A stretch of DNA of 55,721 bases from a virus. The stretch lies in IMG/VR virus record IMGVR_UViG_3300038958_000005, positions 1 through 55,721 of that record. One strand, written 5' to 3'. Below the pieces are notes generated by a model, which was not told the DNA's origin, searched no databases, and was given only the letters and a program-made list of their open reading frames with translations. Below are positions 5,425 to 13,664 of the stretch, piece by piece (the first letter of the stretch is position 1; each line of letters opens with the position of its first letter). The position numbers and the translations under genes were made by a program.

Positions 5425-6675
5425 TTACTTTGTCCGCCGTGACCCGGACCGCTTGCCAGCGCGCCCGGTCGTGTACTTGCCCGGCACGGGAACAGCCACC
5501 GCATCCTTGACGGGTTCGTCGGTGACCGGGTCCACGTCATAGACCTTGACCGTCGGCGTTTCGCCTTTGCTAAGGGCGATGGACGCATCGATCAGTTCGC
5601 CCTTGAGTTCGCCGTTCTCCTCATAGTAGATGCCGTGGCGCTCAAGAATGCCCGCGAACCGTTCGGCAACGCTATCGCATGACCTAAAGAATGACTCAAG
5701 GCCTGCGGTCAGCGGCGCTTCGTACCACGCCCGGCGGAACGTCGGGTAGTACGCCTGAAACCGCGTAATGGCCAACAGTCCGCGAAGCCGGGCCGTATCG
5801 TCGGCCGTAGTCAGCGCCTGTAGTAGGCCTTCGAAGTAGCCCACCATTTCAAGGTCATTGTGGCCCACCTGTTCGTACACCTGAAACACAAAGTTCGGGT
5901 CAGCCAGCGCCCAACTGGGATCGATGCGTTGCATCATGGTATCCACGGCGGCCGCCGGCAAGAATGACCGCAGAATCAGCCGTTGGGCGTCAGCGCTCAA
6001 TCCGTAGAACGCCGGGTTGATGAGTTCGCGCGCGGCCGCGATTTCGGCGGCCGTCACCCATTCCGCATCAGGCGGCGGTTCGGGTGACCATTCGCGACTC
6101 GCCCACGTTTCCGTTGGTTCGACCGGGGCCGTGGTAGCCAGTAGGCGCGCCATGGCGTGGTCACCGGCCACTTCGATCAGGTCTTCGCGTTCGGGCACAA
6201 CGTGAAATGTGAGCACGCGGGTTCGGAGGCCGCCGTCCATATCGAACGGATTCGTCGCCCCGATGATGTACCACTCACTGCCCCGCGCGGGCATTTCCAC
6301 GTTGAGTAGCTTATTACCCCGAATCAGCCCGTACAACGTGGACACTACCGAACCCCCGGCGTTCGCCGCTTGCCCCACTTCGTCAAGGAACAGCACCGTG
6401 CGCTTGCCCTTCGCGGCGTTGTCAAGCACCGTACGTGCCCATTCGGGCAACGCCCAACGAATCTGCCCGTCTACTTCGATAGGGAAGCCGCAGATTTCGT
6501 GTGGATTCTGCGTTGCCAGATACAGGTAGAGGATATCGGCGTCCAATTCCCGCGCAATTTCCGTTGCTAGGTACGTCTTCCCTGCGCCCGTCGGCCCCCA
6601 CAACAGCGGGGCACGCGTTCGGGCGTGAGTCATTGCGTGCATCACGGCCTGTTTAATGGCGTCGCGTCGCGTCAT
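5425..6675 (-). CDS. MoxR-type AAA+ ATPase
   Basis: This 416-aa protein has Walker A GPTGAGKT at residues 27-34, Walker B TVLFLDEV at 93-100 and the sensor GATNP at 139-143, then a helical C-terminal lid. The short segment before Walker A and the spacing fit MoxR/dynein-like AAA+ ATPases. Such ATPases work with VWA-domain partners to remodel or mature protein complexes, and the gene next door encodes just such a partner. The ATG at 6675 follows a GGGGGTAAC site, two bases after the partner's stop. The C-terminal 30 residues are a basic extension (ending GSRRTK), unlike the tail family's hRhK end. Confidence 0.9.
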   Translation of the reverse strand: MTRRDAIKQAVMHAMTHARTRAPLLWGPTGAGKTYLATEIARELDADILYLYLATQNPHEICGFPIEVDGQIRWALPEWARTVLDNAAKGKRTVLFLDEVGQAANAGGSVVSTLYGLIRGNKLLNVEMPARGSEWYIIGATNPFDMDGGLRTRVLTFHVVPEREDLIEVAGDHAMARLLATTAPVEPTETWASREWSPEPPPDAEWVTAAEIAAARELINPAFYGLSADAQRLILRSFLPAAAVDTMMQRIDPSWALADPNFVFQVYEQVGHNDLEMVGYFEGLLQALTTADDTARLRGLLAITRFQAYYPTFRRAWYEAPLTAGLESFFRSCDSVAERFAGILERHGIYYEENGELKGELIDASIALSKGETPTVKVYDVDPVTDEPVKDAVAVPVPGKYTTGRAGKRSGSRRTK

Positions 6676-6676
6676 G

Positions 6677-7885
6677 TTAGTTACCCCCTGCGTCAACGAT
6701 TGTTACCGACTTCCACGGCGGCGTATTCCCGGCCCCGGTCCGAATCCAAAGCACCGGAACGCCCGGATCATCGGGCCAGTCAAGGTAGCCGTCCGTGATA
6801 AGTACCAGACCGTCCGGGCGGTATTGCATCGCCCGGTCAATCAGCGGCTTTATGTCAGTGCCGCCGCTACCCGTAAGTGTTCGGGGCACTGCGTGTGCCG
6901 CCGTAATCTCAACGTCAAGCGTGACTTCGGTATCGCCCGCGATAAGCCGAACCGGCGTCGCGCGCGATGCAATGGCCTTTACGGCCGCGATAGCCTGCGC
7001 TAGGTCTTCGGCCTGCATCGATCCTGACGTGTCAAGCACCATCACCAAATGCCGCCGCATCGGGGCCCACGTCAACCGCCGCGTTGGCAGAATCACGCCG
7101 TACCGACGCGGTACGCGCGCGGGCCGGTTGATAGCATCGGCCGTTTCAAGCGTGAACCGCCGGTACGCCGTCAGCCAGCGCCGGGTCAGTTTGACCCACG
7201 CAGGCGTCCGAGATTCGGGTATGTCAATCGTCGCGGCTCCGGCGGTCAGTCCGTGTCCGAATCCGGCGGCCGCCTGTTTGCCCGCCGCGTCGGCGTACTG
7301 CGACGCCGCGATGCTAGCCGCGATGCTTGCCATCGGGTCATCCGTCGGTTCGATGCCCCCACAGAGGCCATCGGGCAATAGCCCGCCGTCATTGCCCGGT
7401 TCACCGTTGCCCGATGCACCACTGCCGCCCGTTTGCTCATGCATGGCCCGGTGCACCGCGACATAGTGCGGCGTGTCAAGTTTCAAGGCCTCTAGATATT
7501 CCACGGGGTCAACCGGCCGGTGCACGGCCCGCTTGAGCGCCTCAAACCGTTCGCGCCCAATGGCGGCGTTCACGTGTACATCCGTTGCGATGAGCATGCA
7601 CTCGCGGCCATGATGCGCCGCTTCGTCGGCGTCTACCTGAAAGTGTCCGAGTAGCACGTGCCCTAGCTCATGCCAAAGCACCGCCCGGATCACTTCCGGG
7701 TCCTCAAATTCAGGGCTGATGTATACCGTCCAAAGGCGCTTTGTTTTATCCCATACCGTCGCGGCCTTCGCCGGAATGCCGAAGTCGGCGGGGTTACGCG
7801 CGACAAGCTCAATCTGCGCCGCTCCGGTCAGTAGGCGCTTTTGAATGTCATCAGCCGCGTTGAGAATATCGTTCACCGTCGCCAT
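6677..7885 (-). CDS. Metallopeptidase-like / VWA domain protein (DUF2201-type)
   Basis: This 402-aa protein has an N-terminal zinc-peptidase-like domain with HELGH at residues 72-76, a Gly/Ala-rich linker (about 150-215) and a C-terminal VWA domain. The VWA domain has a MIDAS motif DTSGS at 285-289, GGTD at 341-344 and ITDGY at 363-367. This order matches the DUF2201 putative metallopeptidase plus VWA-like pair that accompanies MoxR ATPases in bacteria and some phages. The start at 7885 is preferred because AGGGTC lies just upstream. A GTG at 7945 has no ribosome site. Both catalytic and metal-binding motifs look intact. Confidence 0.88.
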   Translation of the reverse strand: MATVNDILNAADDIQKRLLTGAAQIELVARNPADFGIPAKAATVWDKTKRLWTVYISPEFEDPEVIRAVLWHELGHVLLGHFQVDADEAAHHGRECMLIATDVHVNAAIGRERFEALKRAVHRPVDPVEYLEALKLDTPHYVAVHRAMHEQTGGSGASGNGEPGNDGGLLPDGLCGGIEPTDDPMASIAASIAASQYADAAGKQAAAGFGHGLTAGAATIDIPESRTPAWVKLTRRWLTAYRRFTLETADAINRPARVPRRYGVILPTRRLTWAPMRRHLVMVLDTSGSMQAEDLAQAIAAVKAIASRATPVRLIAGDTEVTLDVEITAAHAVPRTLTGSGGTDIKPLIDRAMQYRPDGLVLITDGYLDWPDDPGVPVLWIRTGAGNTPPWKSVTIVDAGGN

Positions 7886-7962
7886 GGTGACCCTATCGTC
7901 GCATAGCCGCCGGGGGAAGTCAAGGGCCCCGACGGGCTCATTCACCGAATCTTTACAATTTT

Positions 7963-8175
7963 CTACGCGTGGCGGTCACCGGTCCGACGCGCCGGGCGCG
8001 CCGCTACTACGGCATCCAGCCGCTCAATCAGCCGCAGTAGCGCGGCTAGCAACGGTTCGGGCCCGTTGCCGTCAAACTGCGCCTCTAGCGCGCCCTCGGA
8101 CGTTGCGAATTCCACCCAACGGTGCAACCCGGCCGCGATATCGGCCAATTCGCGATTCACGTTCGCGTTCGCCAT
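7963..8175 (-). CDS. Small helical protein, first gene of left operon
   Basis: This 70-aa protein begins MANANVNRELADIAAG and is mainly alpha-helical, with an amphipathic leucine-rich stretch (LLAALLRLIERL) and a basic C-terminus. The ATG at 8175 is five bases after a perfect GGGGGTGA site and about 30 bases after a promoter, so it is the leading gene of the operon that carries the VWA/MoxR pair. No family is recognised. It could be a regulator or accessory of that pair. Confidence 0.7.
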   Translation of the reverse strand: MANANVNRELADIAAGLHRWVEFATSEGALEAQFDGNGPEPLLAALLRLIERLDAVVAARPARRTGDRHA

Positions 8176-8204
8176 TGCATTCACCCCCTATGTTGTCCGT
8201 GCCT

Positions 8205-8233
8205 ACTCTAGCATGCCGGGTGCAGTAGGGCAA
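8205..8233 (-). promoter_or_regulatory. Extended -10 promoter for the left operon
   Basis: On the minus strand TTGCCC (-35, 4 of 6) and TAGAGT (-10, 4 of 6) are separated by exactly 17 bases, and the -10 is preceded by TGC, an extended -10. The expected start is about 20 bases upstream of the first gene's GGGGGTGA site. It faces away from the plus-strand gene at 9921. Confidence 0.55.
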
Positions 8234-9400
8234 GTATTTGGCCCCCGGCGCGGTCCATGATTCGGCGGCCCCGTGCATACGGCGGCGGTCTTCTCGGACG
8301 CCGGGCCCGGTATTCGCCCGTTGCCCGCGCGCGCCGGGCGTGCATTTCTGACCGCGTCGGCGTCCCCCTCTAGGCCCCGTTTCGGCCCGGTACCGGCGCA
8401 CGATTCGGCCCCGCTTTGGCCCCGCTTTTAGGCCCGCTTTAGCCCCCGCTTTGCCGCTACGTTGGCCCCCGCTTTAGCCCCGATACGGCCGTCCGATGCG
8501 TCGCCGATGCGTCTCCGTTGCGCCGCCGTTGCGCCGCCGTTGTTGCCCCGATGCATTGCCCCGATTTCGTCATCGATTCGTCACCATTTCGTCACTTTGG
8601 GTTCATGCGCGGGTTATCTTCGAACCCAAAGCCCCCCATCGCGCCCTATCGATGCCAAATTCGCCGATGCGTGCGCCGCCCCGCCGATGCGCCGCCAATG
8701 CATGCGCGCGCTACTGATTCGCCGCCGGGCCCGTCGATTCGCCGTCACGCTGATATGCGGCCGGTTCGCTATGCCGTATCGTGCCGCCGATGTAGTGCGT
8801 TAACGGTTCGCCCGGCGTCAGCGGTTCGCATCGGTTTCGTCGCGGGTACGTTGGCGGTTCATCATCAACGGCGCGGCCCCCGGTTCGTCGCCGATGCGAC
8901 GCCGCACTGGATGCATCCGCCGATTCGCCGGTTGCCCGATACGCGCCCGATGCGCCGCTACGCCGGTTCGGCCGCGATGCACCGCCCGGTTCACGGTGCA
9001 TGCCCACGCGCGCGTTGTCGGTTCGGCCCCCGGCTTTATCCCTATTCGGCCCGGCGCGTTCCCTCTATGCGCGGCCCGGCGGGCGCCGGGTAGTGCGTCA
9101 GCGGTTCGTCGGCGGTTCGGCGGTTCGGCGTGGGCGTGGGCGTGGGCGCCGCCCGCGCGCCCGTCACGTCATCGGTTCACCGTTGGCCGTTCGCCGATTA
9201 CGCGCCCGTGCATTACCGCCGCATTGCCGCCGCCCTTCGCCTTATGCCCCGACGCCCTCCCAAAGTGCCCTATCCCCTCCGAATCCCCGAATCGCTCGTG
9301 TTCGAAGTAACAACGCTACATACCCCCAGAAGTGCCCAAGCGAGCGGGGCCGGGGGCCAGCGCCCACGAGCGCCGGAGTGACGGTGACGGTCATATACCC
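8234..9400. other. Long GC-rich non-coding tract
   Basis: More than 1.1 kb with no supported gene. The sequence is a patchwork of short GC-rich words (GATGC, GCCGCC, GGTTCG, GCCCG) on the plus strand. Long open frames occur in several frames at once, as expected in DNA that is poor in TA and AT, and their products are Arg/Pro/Ala-rich low-complexity. No ribosome site precedes any of them. It lies between divergent units (left operon and plus-strand gene) and may hold an origin or control region. Confidence 0.55.
9326..9337 (+). repeat. Direct repeat at edge of the GC-rich island, left copy
   Basis: The 12-mer ccagaagtgccc here is repeated in the same orientation at 55688-55699. The two copies lie at the two edges of the GC-rich block if the molecule is circular. 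They could mark a recombination or attachment site, or be a coincidence. Confidence 0.4.
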
Positions 9401-9611
9401 CCGCGAAATTTTTTACAAAACCATACCTCCCTCATATCGCTCACATACGAACAAATGCAGGCATCAGCGCAGGTATAGGAAATGGCGGTTGCGGTGCGTG
9501 CGGAGCCTGAAATTACCGCCGACTTTCGATCAATCAATTCGACCAGATAGGTTTCTCAGCACTGCGGCGCAGCCGCCCCGGAGCACGTATAGGGCAGAGA
9601 GATGAACAGGT

Positions 9612-9640
9612 TTCGGCGGATGGTGTATATCGTATATAAT
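9612..9640 (+). promoter_or_regulatory. Possible promoter for the plus-strand gene
   Basis: A perfect TATAAT lies at 9635-9640 in an AT-rich patch. The -35 position holds only a weak match (TTCGGC, 17 bases upstream). A transcript starting here would have a leader of about 270 bases containing both 12-bp repeat arrays. Confidence 0.35.
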
Positions 9641-9686
9641 GTCATTAGGCCGCTAGACGGTCGATCGACGGCCAGGCGGCGGCCGC

Positions 9687-9746
9687 AGTATCGTGCAAAG
9701 TATCGTACAAAGCATCGTGCAAAGTATAGGAGTAAGTATAGTGCGT
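9687..9746 (+). repeat. 12-bp tandem repeat array A
   Basis: Five consecutive 12-bp units, AGTATCGTGCAA, AGTATCGTACAA, AGCATCGTGCAA and two more divergent copies beginning AGTATAG. The phase continues with small slips into array B. The units resemble binding-site iterons. Confidence 0.85.
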
Positions 9747-9769
9747 AGGTATGGATATCAGTATACTCT

Positions 9770-9877
9770 GGTCCAGACCGAGGTCTAGCGATAAGTCTAG
9801 CATTAGGTATAGACCACAGTCTAGACCTTGGTATAGACCTTGGTATAGACCTTAGTCTAGACCTTGGTATAGACCTA
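9770..9877 (+). repeat. 12-bp tandem repeat array B
   Basis: Nine exact-phase 12-bp units (108 bases) with consensus RGTMTAGACCTT. Two units contain the palindrome GTCTAGAC and four read GTATAGAC. The first three units are more divergent. It ends 29 bases before the ribosome site of the plus-strand zinc-finger gene, a natural place for an operator or an origin. Confidence 0.9.
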
Positions 9878-9920
9878 TCAATCCCTCAGTCCTACCCTTA
9901 GCACTAGAGGAGGCAGAACC

Positions 9921-10472
9921 ATGATGCAGATTTGCAAGAACGACCGATGCTCGAACATCGTCATGCCTAACGAGAAGGGTAGACCCAAGCTCTTCTGCTC
10001 CGCTCGATGCAGGAGGAGATATTACTCAAGACGCGAATACCAGACGCTTTTCGGTAACGGTCTGATGATGATCGATGAGAAGAACAGGCCGAAGATCAAC
10101 AGGACGCTCTCCAGAACAGCTGAGGAGGCTGCCAGGCGCTACAAGAAGCATCTGGACGACTGCCCACTGTATAGAGGACCATGCCCCGGCAGATATGACC
10201 CTCACGGCCAGCAGAAGCGTTGTCTGATCGCTGCTGTGCTCGCAGACGACTGGAGATACCTGCTTCAGCTAGAAGGAGGTGTCATGAAGCCCAGGAGGTC
10301 TTCTACGAGCGTTTCTGGCTACTGGCTGTCCGACCTCACTCCAGAAGAGATAAAGGAGGAAGAGAAACGATTTGGCAGGAGGTATTCGAGTTACTACAAC
10401 TTCACCGATACCCAGCTACAGAGACTTAGAGAGGTCGGCTTCTTCAACCCGGTAGAGGAGCTTCCGGAGTAG
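9921..10472 (+). CDS. Zinc-finger protein, sole plus-strand gene
   Basis: This 183-aa protein has an N-terminal zinc site C5-x4-C10...C26-x3-C30 followed by a very basic RRRYYSRR helix, the layout of small DNA-binding fingers. The rest is charged and helical with a further Cys/His group (CPLYRGPC) near residue 65. A strong GAGGAGG ribosome site lies seven bases before the ATG. It is divergent from the left operon, convergent with the membrane-protein genes, and directly downstream of two 12-bp repeat arrays, so it may bind them as a regulator or replication initiator. The same finger pattern heads the phosphoesterase at 39711-40940. Confidence 0.75.
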   Translation: MMQICKNDRCSNIVMPNEKGRPKLFCSARCRRRYYSRREYQTLFGNGLMMIDEKNRPKINRTLSRTAEEAARRYKKHLDDCPLYRGPCPGRYDPHGQQKRCLIAAVLADDWRYLLQLEGGVMKPRRSSTSVSGYWLSDLTPEEIKEEEKRFGRRYSSYYNFTDTQLQRLREVGFFNPVEELPE

Positions 10473-10563
10473 GCCGGACTCTCTTATATATTATTATCTA
10501 TAGGGGGATGACAGAGGACTGTCTATGGACGAATTGATTGATTAAAAGTCGAATCTGGGTTGG

Positions 10564-10881
10564 TCAAATAAAGGGGTGTTGAGACGAATAATTGATCAGT
10601 AGGCCCTTGATCAGGGGTAGCCAGCGCGGTGAACTCGCGATCAGGGATACGAGGGCCAGTGTAGCGGCCAGAATCGCGCGAGCAAGCGGCTGCTTCAGCA
10701 TCCTGAACATGACGCTCGTGAGTAGCTCCGACCTGTCCGCCTTGTTCCCTAAGGCGGTCCTCAACTCCAACAGGTTGGCCTCCATCAGGGACATACGGTG
10801 GTTGACATGATCCTTGAGGTCAACGACATCATGCTTGAGTTCCAGGAGTTTCTCGTAAATCTCATGGTTCGTGATTCGCAT
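10564..10881 (-). CDS. Coiled-coil membrane protein (holin-accessory-like)
   Basis: This 105-aa protein has an N-terminal coiled coil (about residues 1-60, heptad Leu/Met) and a C-terminal hydrophobic segment (about 70-95). This layout recalls XhlA-type lysis accessory proteins, but I see no diagnostic motif. The start ATG overlaps the upstream gene's stop (TGATG). It is the last gene of the morphogenesis operon, after the tail spike, a common place for a lysis gene. Confidence 0.6.
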   Translation of the reverse strand: MRITNHEIYEKLLELKHDVVDLKDHVNHRMSLMEANLLELRTALGNKADRSELLTSVMFRMLKQPLARAILAATLALVSLIASSPRWLPLIKGLLINYSSQHPFI

Positions 10882-11072
10882 CAGGAACCCCATTCAGGCC
10901 ATTTGCCTTCGAGCGCTTCTGCGGCCATGAATCCGCAGGCGATGGCAGCGAACAGCACAGGAATAGAACGAAAGTCGTTGCGCATCAGGAAGTACCTGAA
11001 ATGCGAGAACTCGACGATCGAAGCGAAACCGAGAACGGAAGTCCAGAAGATTCGAGCGAGGGTACCGGTCAT
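10881..11072 (-). CDS. Small membrane protein (63 aa)
   Basis: Two hydrophobic stretches (about residues 5-20 and 34-50) are separated by a basic Arg/Asn/Asp loop, and the end is polar (EGKWPEWGS). The start at 11072 follows an AAGGAGA site. A longer start at 11105 has none. Together with the downstream coiled-coil protein it could form a holin pair, although a second holin-like gene lies at 38382-38612. Confidence 0.6.
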   Translation of the reverse strand: MTGTLARIFWTSVLGFASIVEFSHFRYFLMRNDFRSIPVLFAAIACGFMAAEALEGKWPEWGS

Positions 11073-11106
11073 CTGATCTATCTCCTTATCCGTATTCCAA
11101 TCCATT

Positions 11107-13662
11107 CTATATCACGGTCCATTCGGTGTAGGTAGCGTTCCAGACGAATTCCACTACCTCTTTCGGTCCGATCACGACGTTCGCTCCTCCTTTCCCTCTC
11201 ACGTTGCTTCCTGGTAGTACTGACTCGTCCTGCAGCGTCAGCGTGTTCACGGCGCTGTCGTTGAGGATATAGAGGCGTTGTCCATCCGCTTCTCCGTCAC
11301 TAATCGATGGGGTGCTGGTCAGGGTGATGTTGGCGTTGGGAGTAACCTTGACCAATTCAGCAGTGGATACCACCGTATCGCCGGCAGCTGAGATAGTCTG
11401 AGTGACAGGCTGGAGGATCGCCTTCGCCGTATTGGTATATCCGCTAGGCTTCCAGATGAACTTGTCCGTATTCGCGATCTTGAGCGAAGCGGTGTCGTTC
11501 TGACGATTGTACGACAGGTAGTCGTTGATGTCGAACGTAATGTTGGAGGCTGTAACGGTCTCTACGGATAGGTAAGCGGAGAAGTCGTTGGTACTGGATG
11601 AGCCGCCGCTCCAGGGATTCTCCAGTCCGTCGCTGTACGTATCCGGATTGTTGATCCAGCTGCTTCCGGCGGCTCCTGCATCATAGGCCCAACTTACGGT
11701 TACTCCTGCGCCCACATTTGGTAATACGGCGATCCAGTATGTTCCTGGCGAAAGGATAATAGGATTAGGCAGATTGAGCGTCAACCAGCTGGCAGCTGTG
11801 GGCAGTGTTCCTGAGGTGCTGGCGAGCAGATTGTTAGGAGTACCTGCATTGTTGTCATAGATGCCGAAGTACACTCCTCTACCGGCAACATTAGCCCAGG
11901 TGTAGGCGCTAATTGCAGTAACCTTCGCCGTCGATGTGAGCACTACCTTGGCCGCCGACGAGTTATTTGCCGGGAAGGTATACGTGCTGCCGCCAACAGC
12001 CGTCTTCCCCACCGTGGTCACCACCGATCCCGTATCCAGTTTGAATGCCGTGTCCTTTACGTACAAAGATGAAGGCTTAGCGATGAAGTCGAAGTATCCG
12101 ATATCAAAGTTGCCGACGGTCCAGTTACCGCTGAGAGGAGTAGTACCGTCTCGTTTGATGAAGATACTTTCGTCTGAAGTTATCTGACTCGATCCATCCA
12201 CTTTGGTCGTGATCCGAACCGAGTGGTTAGGATCAAAAACTCCATTTATCGTGCTTCCAATACCACTGTTGATAAACTTTATGCCTATAGGAGAGTTGAT
12301 AAATTGATTGTTTGCAACAATAGCGCGAATATGAGCACTGGTAGTAGACTGTCCAGCGGCCTCCACCAATACAGACTGTGCCGATGAATTTACAATCTGA
12401 TTACTGGTGACAACATTCAACGTAAAGGTCCCGGCTCTTGCTCGCAAATGAACTCCTGTACTGAAATTCCTGATGATGTTACCAGTCGCTACTAGACCTG
12501 CTATATCGGCTGCAGTATCCGGATTTCCAGTCTTGTGCCAATCAGTATAGATGCCGGATCCGACATTAGCTCCAACAATGTAGTTGTTGGCAACGATGAA
12601 TTCCTGTTGCGAAAACCCGCTGTTTCCTACATATACTCCTCCGGCATTAGCCGAGCTAGAAGTCTGAATTATTAGGTTGTTGCGTATGTAGAATCTGCTT
12701 GCGGAAAGTGCCAGAATCGCTGGTCCATCTGATGCAACATTGATTATGTTGTTGTCTATCAGTGCAGTGTCAACGGAACCAACTGGTGCACGTATTGGTA
12801 TCGAGAAATAGTTCCTGTTGATCACAATTCTTAGATCATTGGATGACCCTCTTAGGATTAACTCACTACCCCCCTTAAAATAAGAATCAATGAACGTGCT
12901 ACCGCCCATGGAGCTAGTTTTTAGTGGGGATAGACCGTTATTAGACTGCTCTAGCAGACAGCTTTTTATGTATAGTTTAGTACCGCCTGCCGAAGTATCA
13001 ATGAGCTCTGAAGCGACTAAATTAGGCCTGTTCGTTAGATGAATATTAGACAGCACCAGACTCCATGAGGCGCCTATGTAACATTTTTTGCCTTCTGGGG
13101 CCTTCCACTTTACTCGTTGTATTACCCATTGACCTACAGCTGTATGAGACATGAAATGACCGTCTACACCCATACGAACGCCGACGATTACCAAGGTTGC
13201 ATTAGGTCCAGGGCTGACAGTAGGAATAACTTCTTCTTCGATATCATCTGCTAATAGTATGACCCAAGTTTTTTGGTTACTACTACTGACTACTGCCGCT
13301 CCTGCATCGATTGCTGCAGTTAGCGTAGTGAATCCTGTACCGAGTCTTCCCTTAGGATCGACGATTGCGTCGTATTCTAGCTTTCCTCCTCCACCATCGA
13401 TCTTAATGAACCCGGTGCCGGTACCCGACAGATTGGTCACATTGATCCCTGAACCGAACAGAAGCGCTCCCTGACCAATGAACGACGTATCCTCTCTCTT
13501 GGACGGATCGGAACCAATCAGCTTCCATACCGATGTACCCTGCTGCTCCATGAGCCCGCTATGACCCTGAACGCGCCACATGCGCGTATTAAGCTCGTTC
13601 AGTTGAGCTTTTAGTGCCTCGACTTCTTCCAGCAGCTGTTCGTACGGTTTGAATTCAGCCAT
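11107..13662 (-). CDS. Tail spike / fibre with beta-helix and carbohydrate-binding-like domain
   Basis: This 851-aa protein has an N-terminal coiled coil (about residues 5-30). A long parallel beta-helix (about 120-500) follows, with repeated N-N-x-I/F and Y-I-x-N-N strands like pectate-lyase-fold spikes. A beta-sandwich (about 560-720) with YFGIYDNN and GTYWIAV resembles carbohydrate-binding modules, and a C-terminal tip contains GQRLYILNDS. It probably binds or cuts the host surface polysaccharide. GAGGATG precedes the ATG. It is the last large structural gene, next to two tail proteins. Confidence 0.82.
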   Translation of the reverse strand: MAEFKPYEQLLEEVEALKAQLNELNTRMWRVQGHSGLMEQQGTSVWKLIGSDPSKREDTSFIGQGALLFGSGINVTNLSGTGTGFIKIDGGGGKLEYDAIVDPKGRLGTGFTTLTAAIDAGAAVVSSSNQKTWVILLADDIEEEVIPTVSPGPNATLVIVGVRMGVDGHFMSHTAVGQWVIQRVKWKAPEGKKCYIGASWSLVLSNIHLTNRPNLVASELIDTSAGGTKLYIKSCLLEQSNNGLSPLKTSSMGGSTFIDSYFKGGSELILRGSSNDLRIVINRNYFSIPIRAPVGSVDTALIDNNIINVASDGPAILALSASRFYIRNNLIIQTSSSANAGGVYVGNSGFSQQEFIVANNYIVGANVGSGIYTDWHKTGNPDTAADIAGLVATGNIIRNFSTGVHLRARAGTFTLNVVTSNQIVNSSAQSVLVEAAGQSTTSAHIRAIVANNQFINSPIGIKFINSGIGSTINGVFDPNHSVRITTKVDGSSQITSDESIFIKRDGTTPLSGNWTVGNFDIGYFDFIAKPSSLYVKDTAFKLDTGSVVTTVGKTAVGGSTYTFPANNSSAAKVVLTSTAKVTAISAYTWANVAGRGVYFGIYDNNAGTPNNLLASTSGTLPTAASWLTLNLPNPIILSPGTYWIAVLPNVGAGVTVSWAYDAGAAGSSWINNPDTYSDGLENPWSGGSSSTNDFSAYLSVETVTASNITFDINDYLSYNRQNDTASLKIANTDKFIWKPSGYTNTAKAILQPVTQTISAAGDTVVSTAELVKVTPNANITLTSTPSISDGEADGQRLYILNDSAVNTLTLQDESVLPGSNVRGKGGANVVIGPKEVVEFVWNATYTEWTVI

Positions 13663-13664
13663 GA

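Noticed and set aside
8462-9605. Long plus-strand open frames (up to 201 codons) in the GC-rich tract
   Set aside because: They occur in several frames at once, code for Arg/Pro/Ala low-complexity, and have no ribosome sites. GC-rich DNA poor in TA explains them.
9687-9877. CRISPR array
   Set aside because: The 12-bp units are directly adjacent with no spacers, and no cas genes are present apart from a Cas4-like phage nuclease elsewhere.
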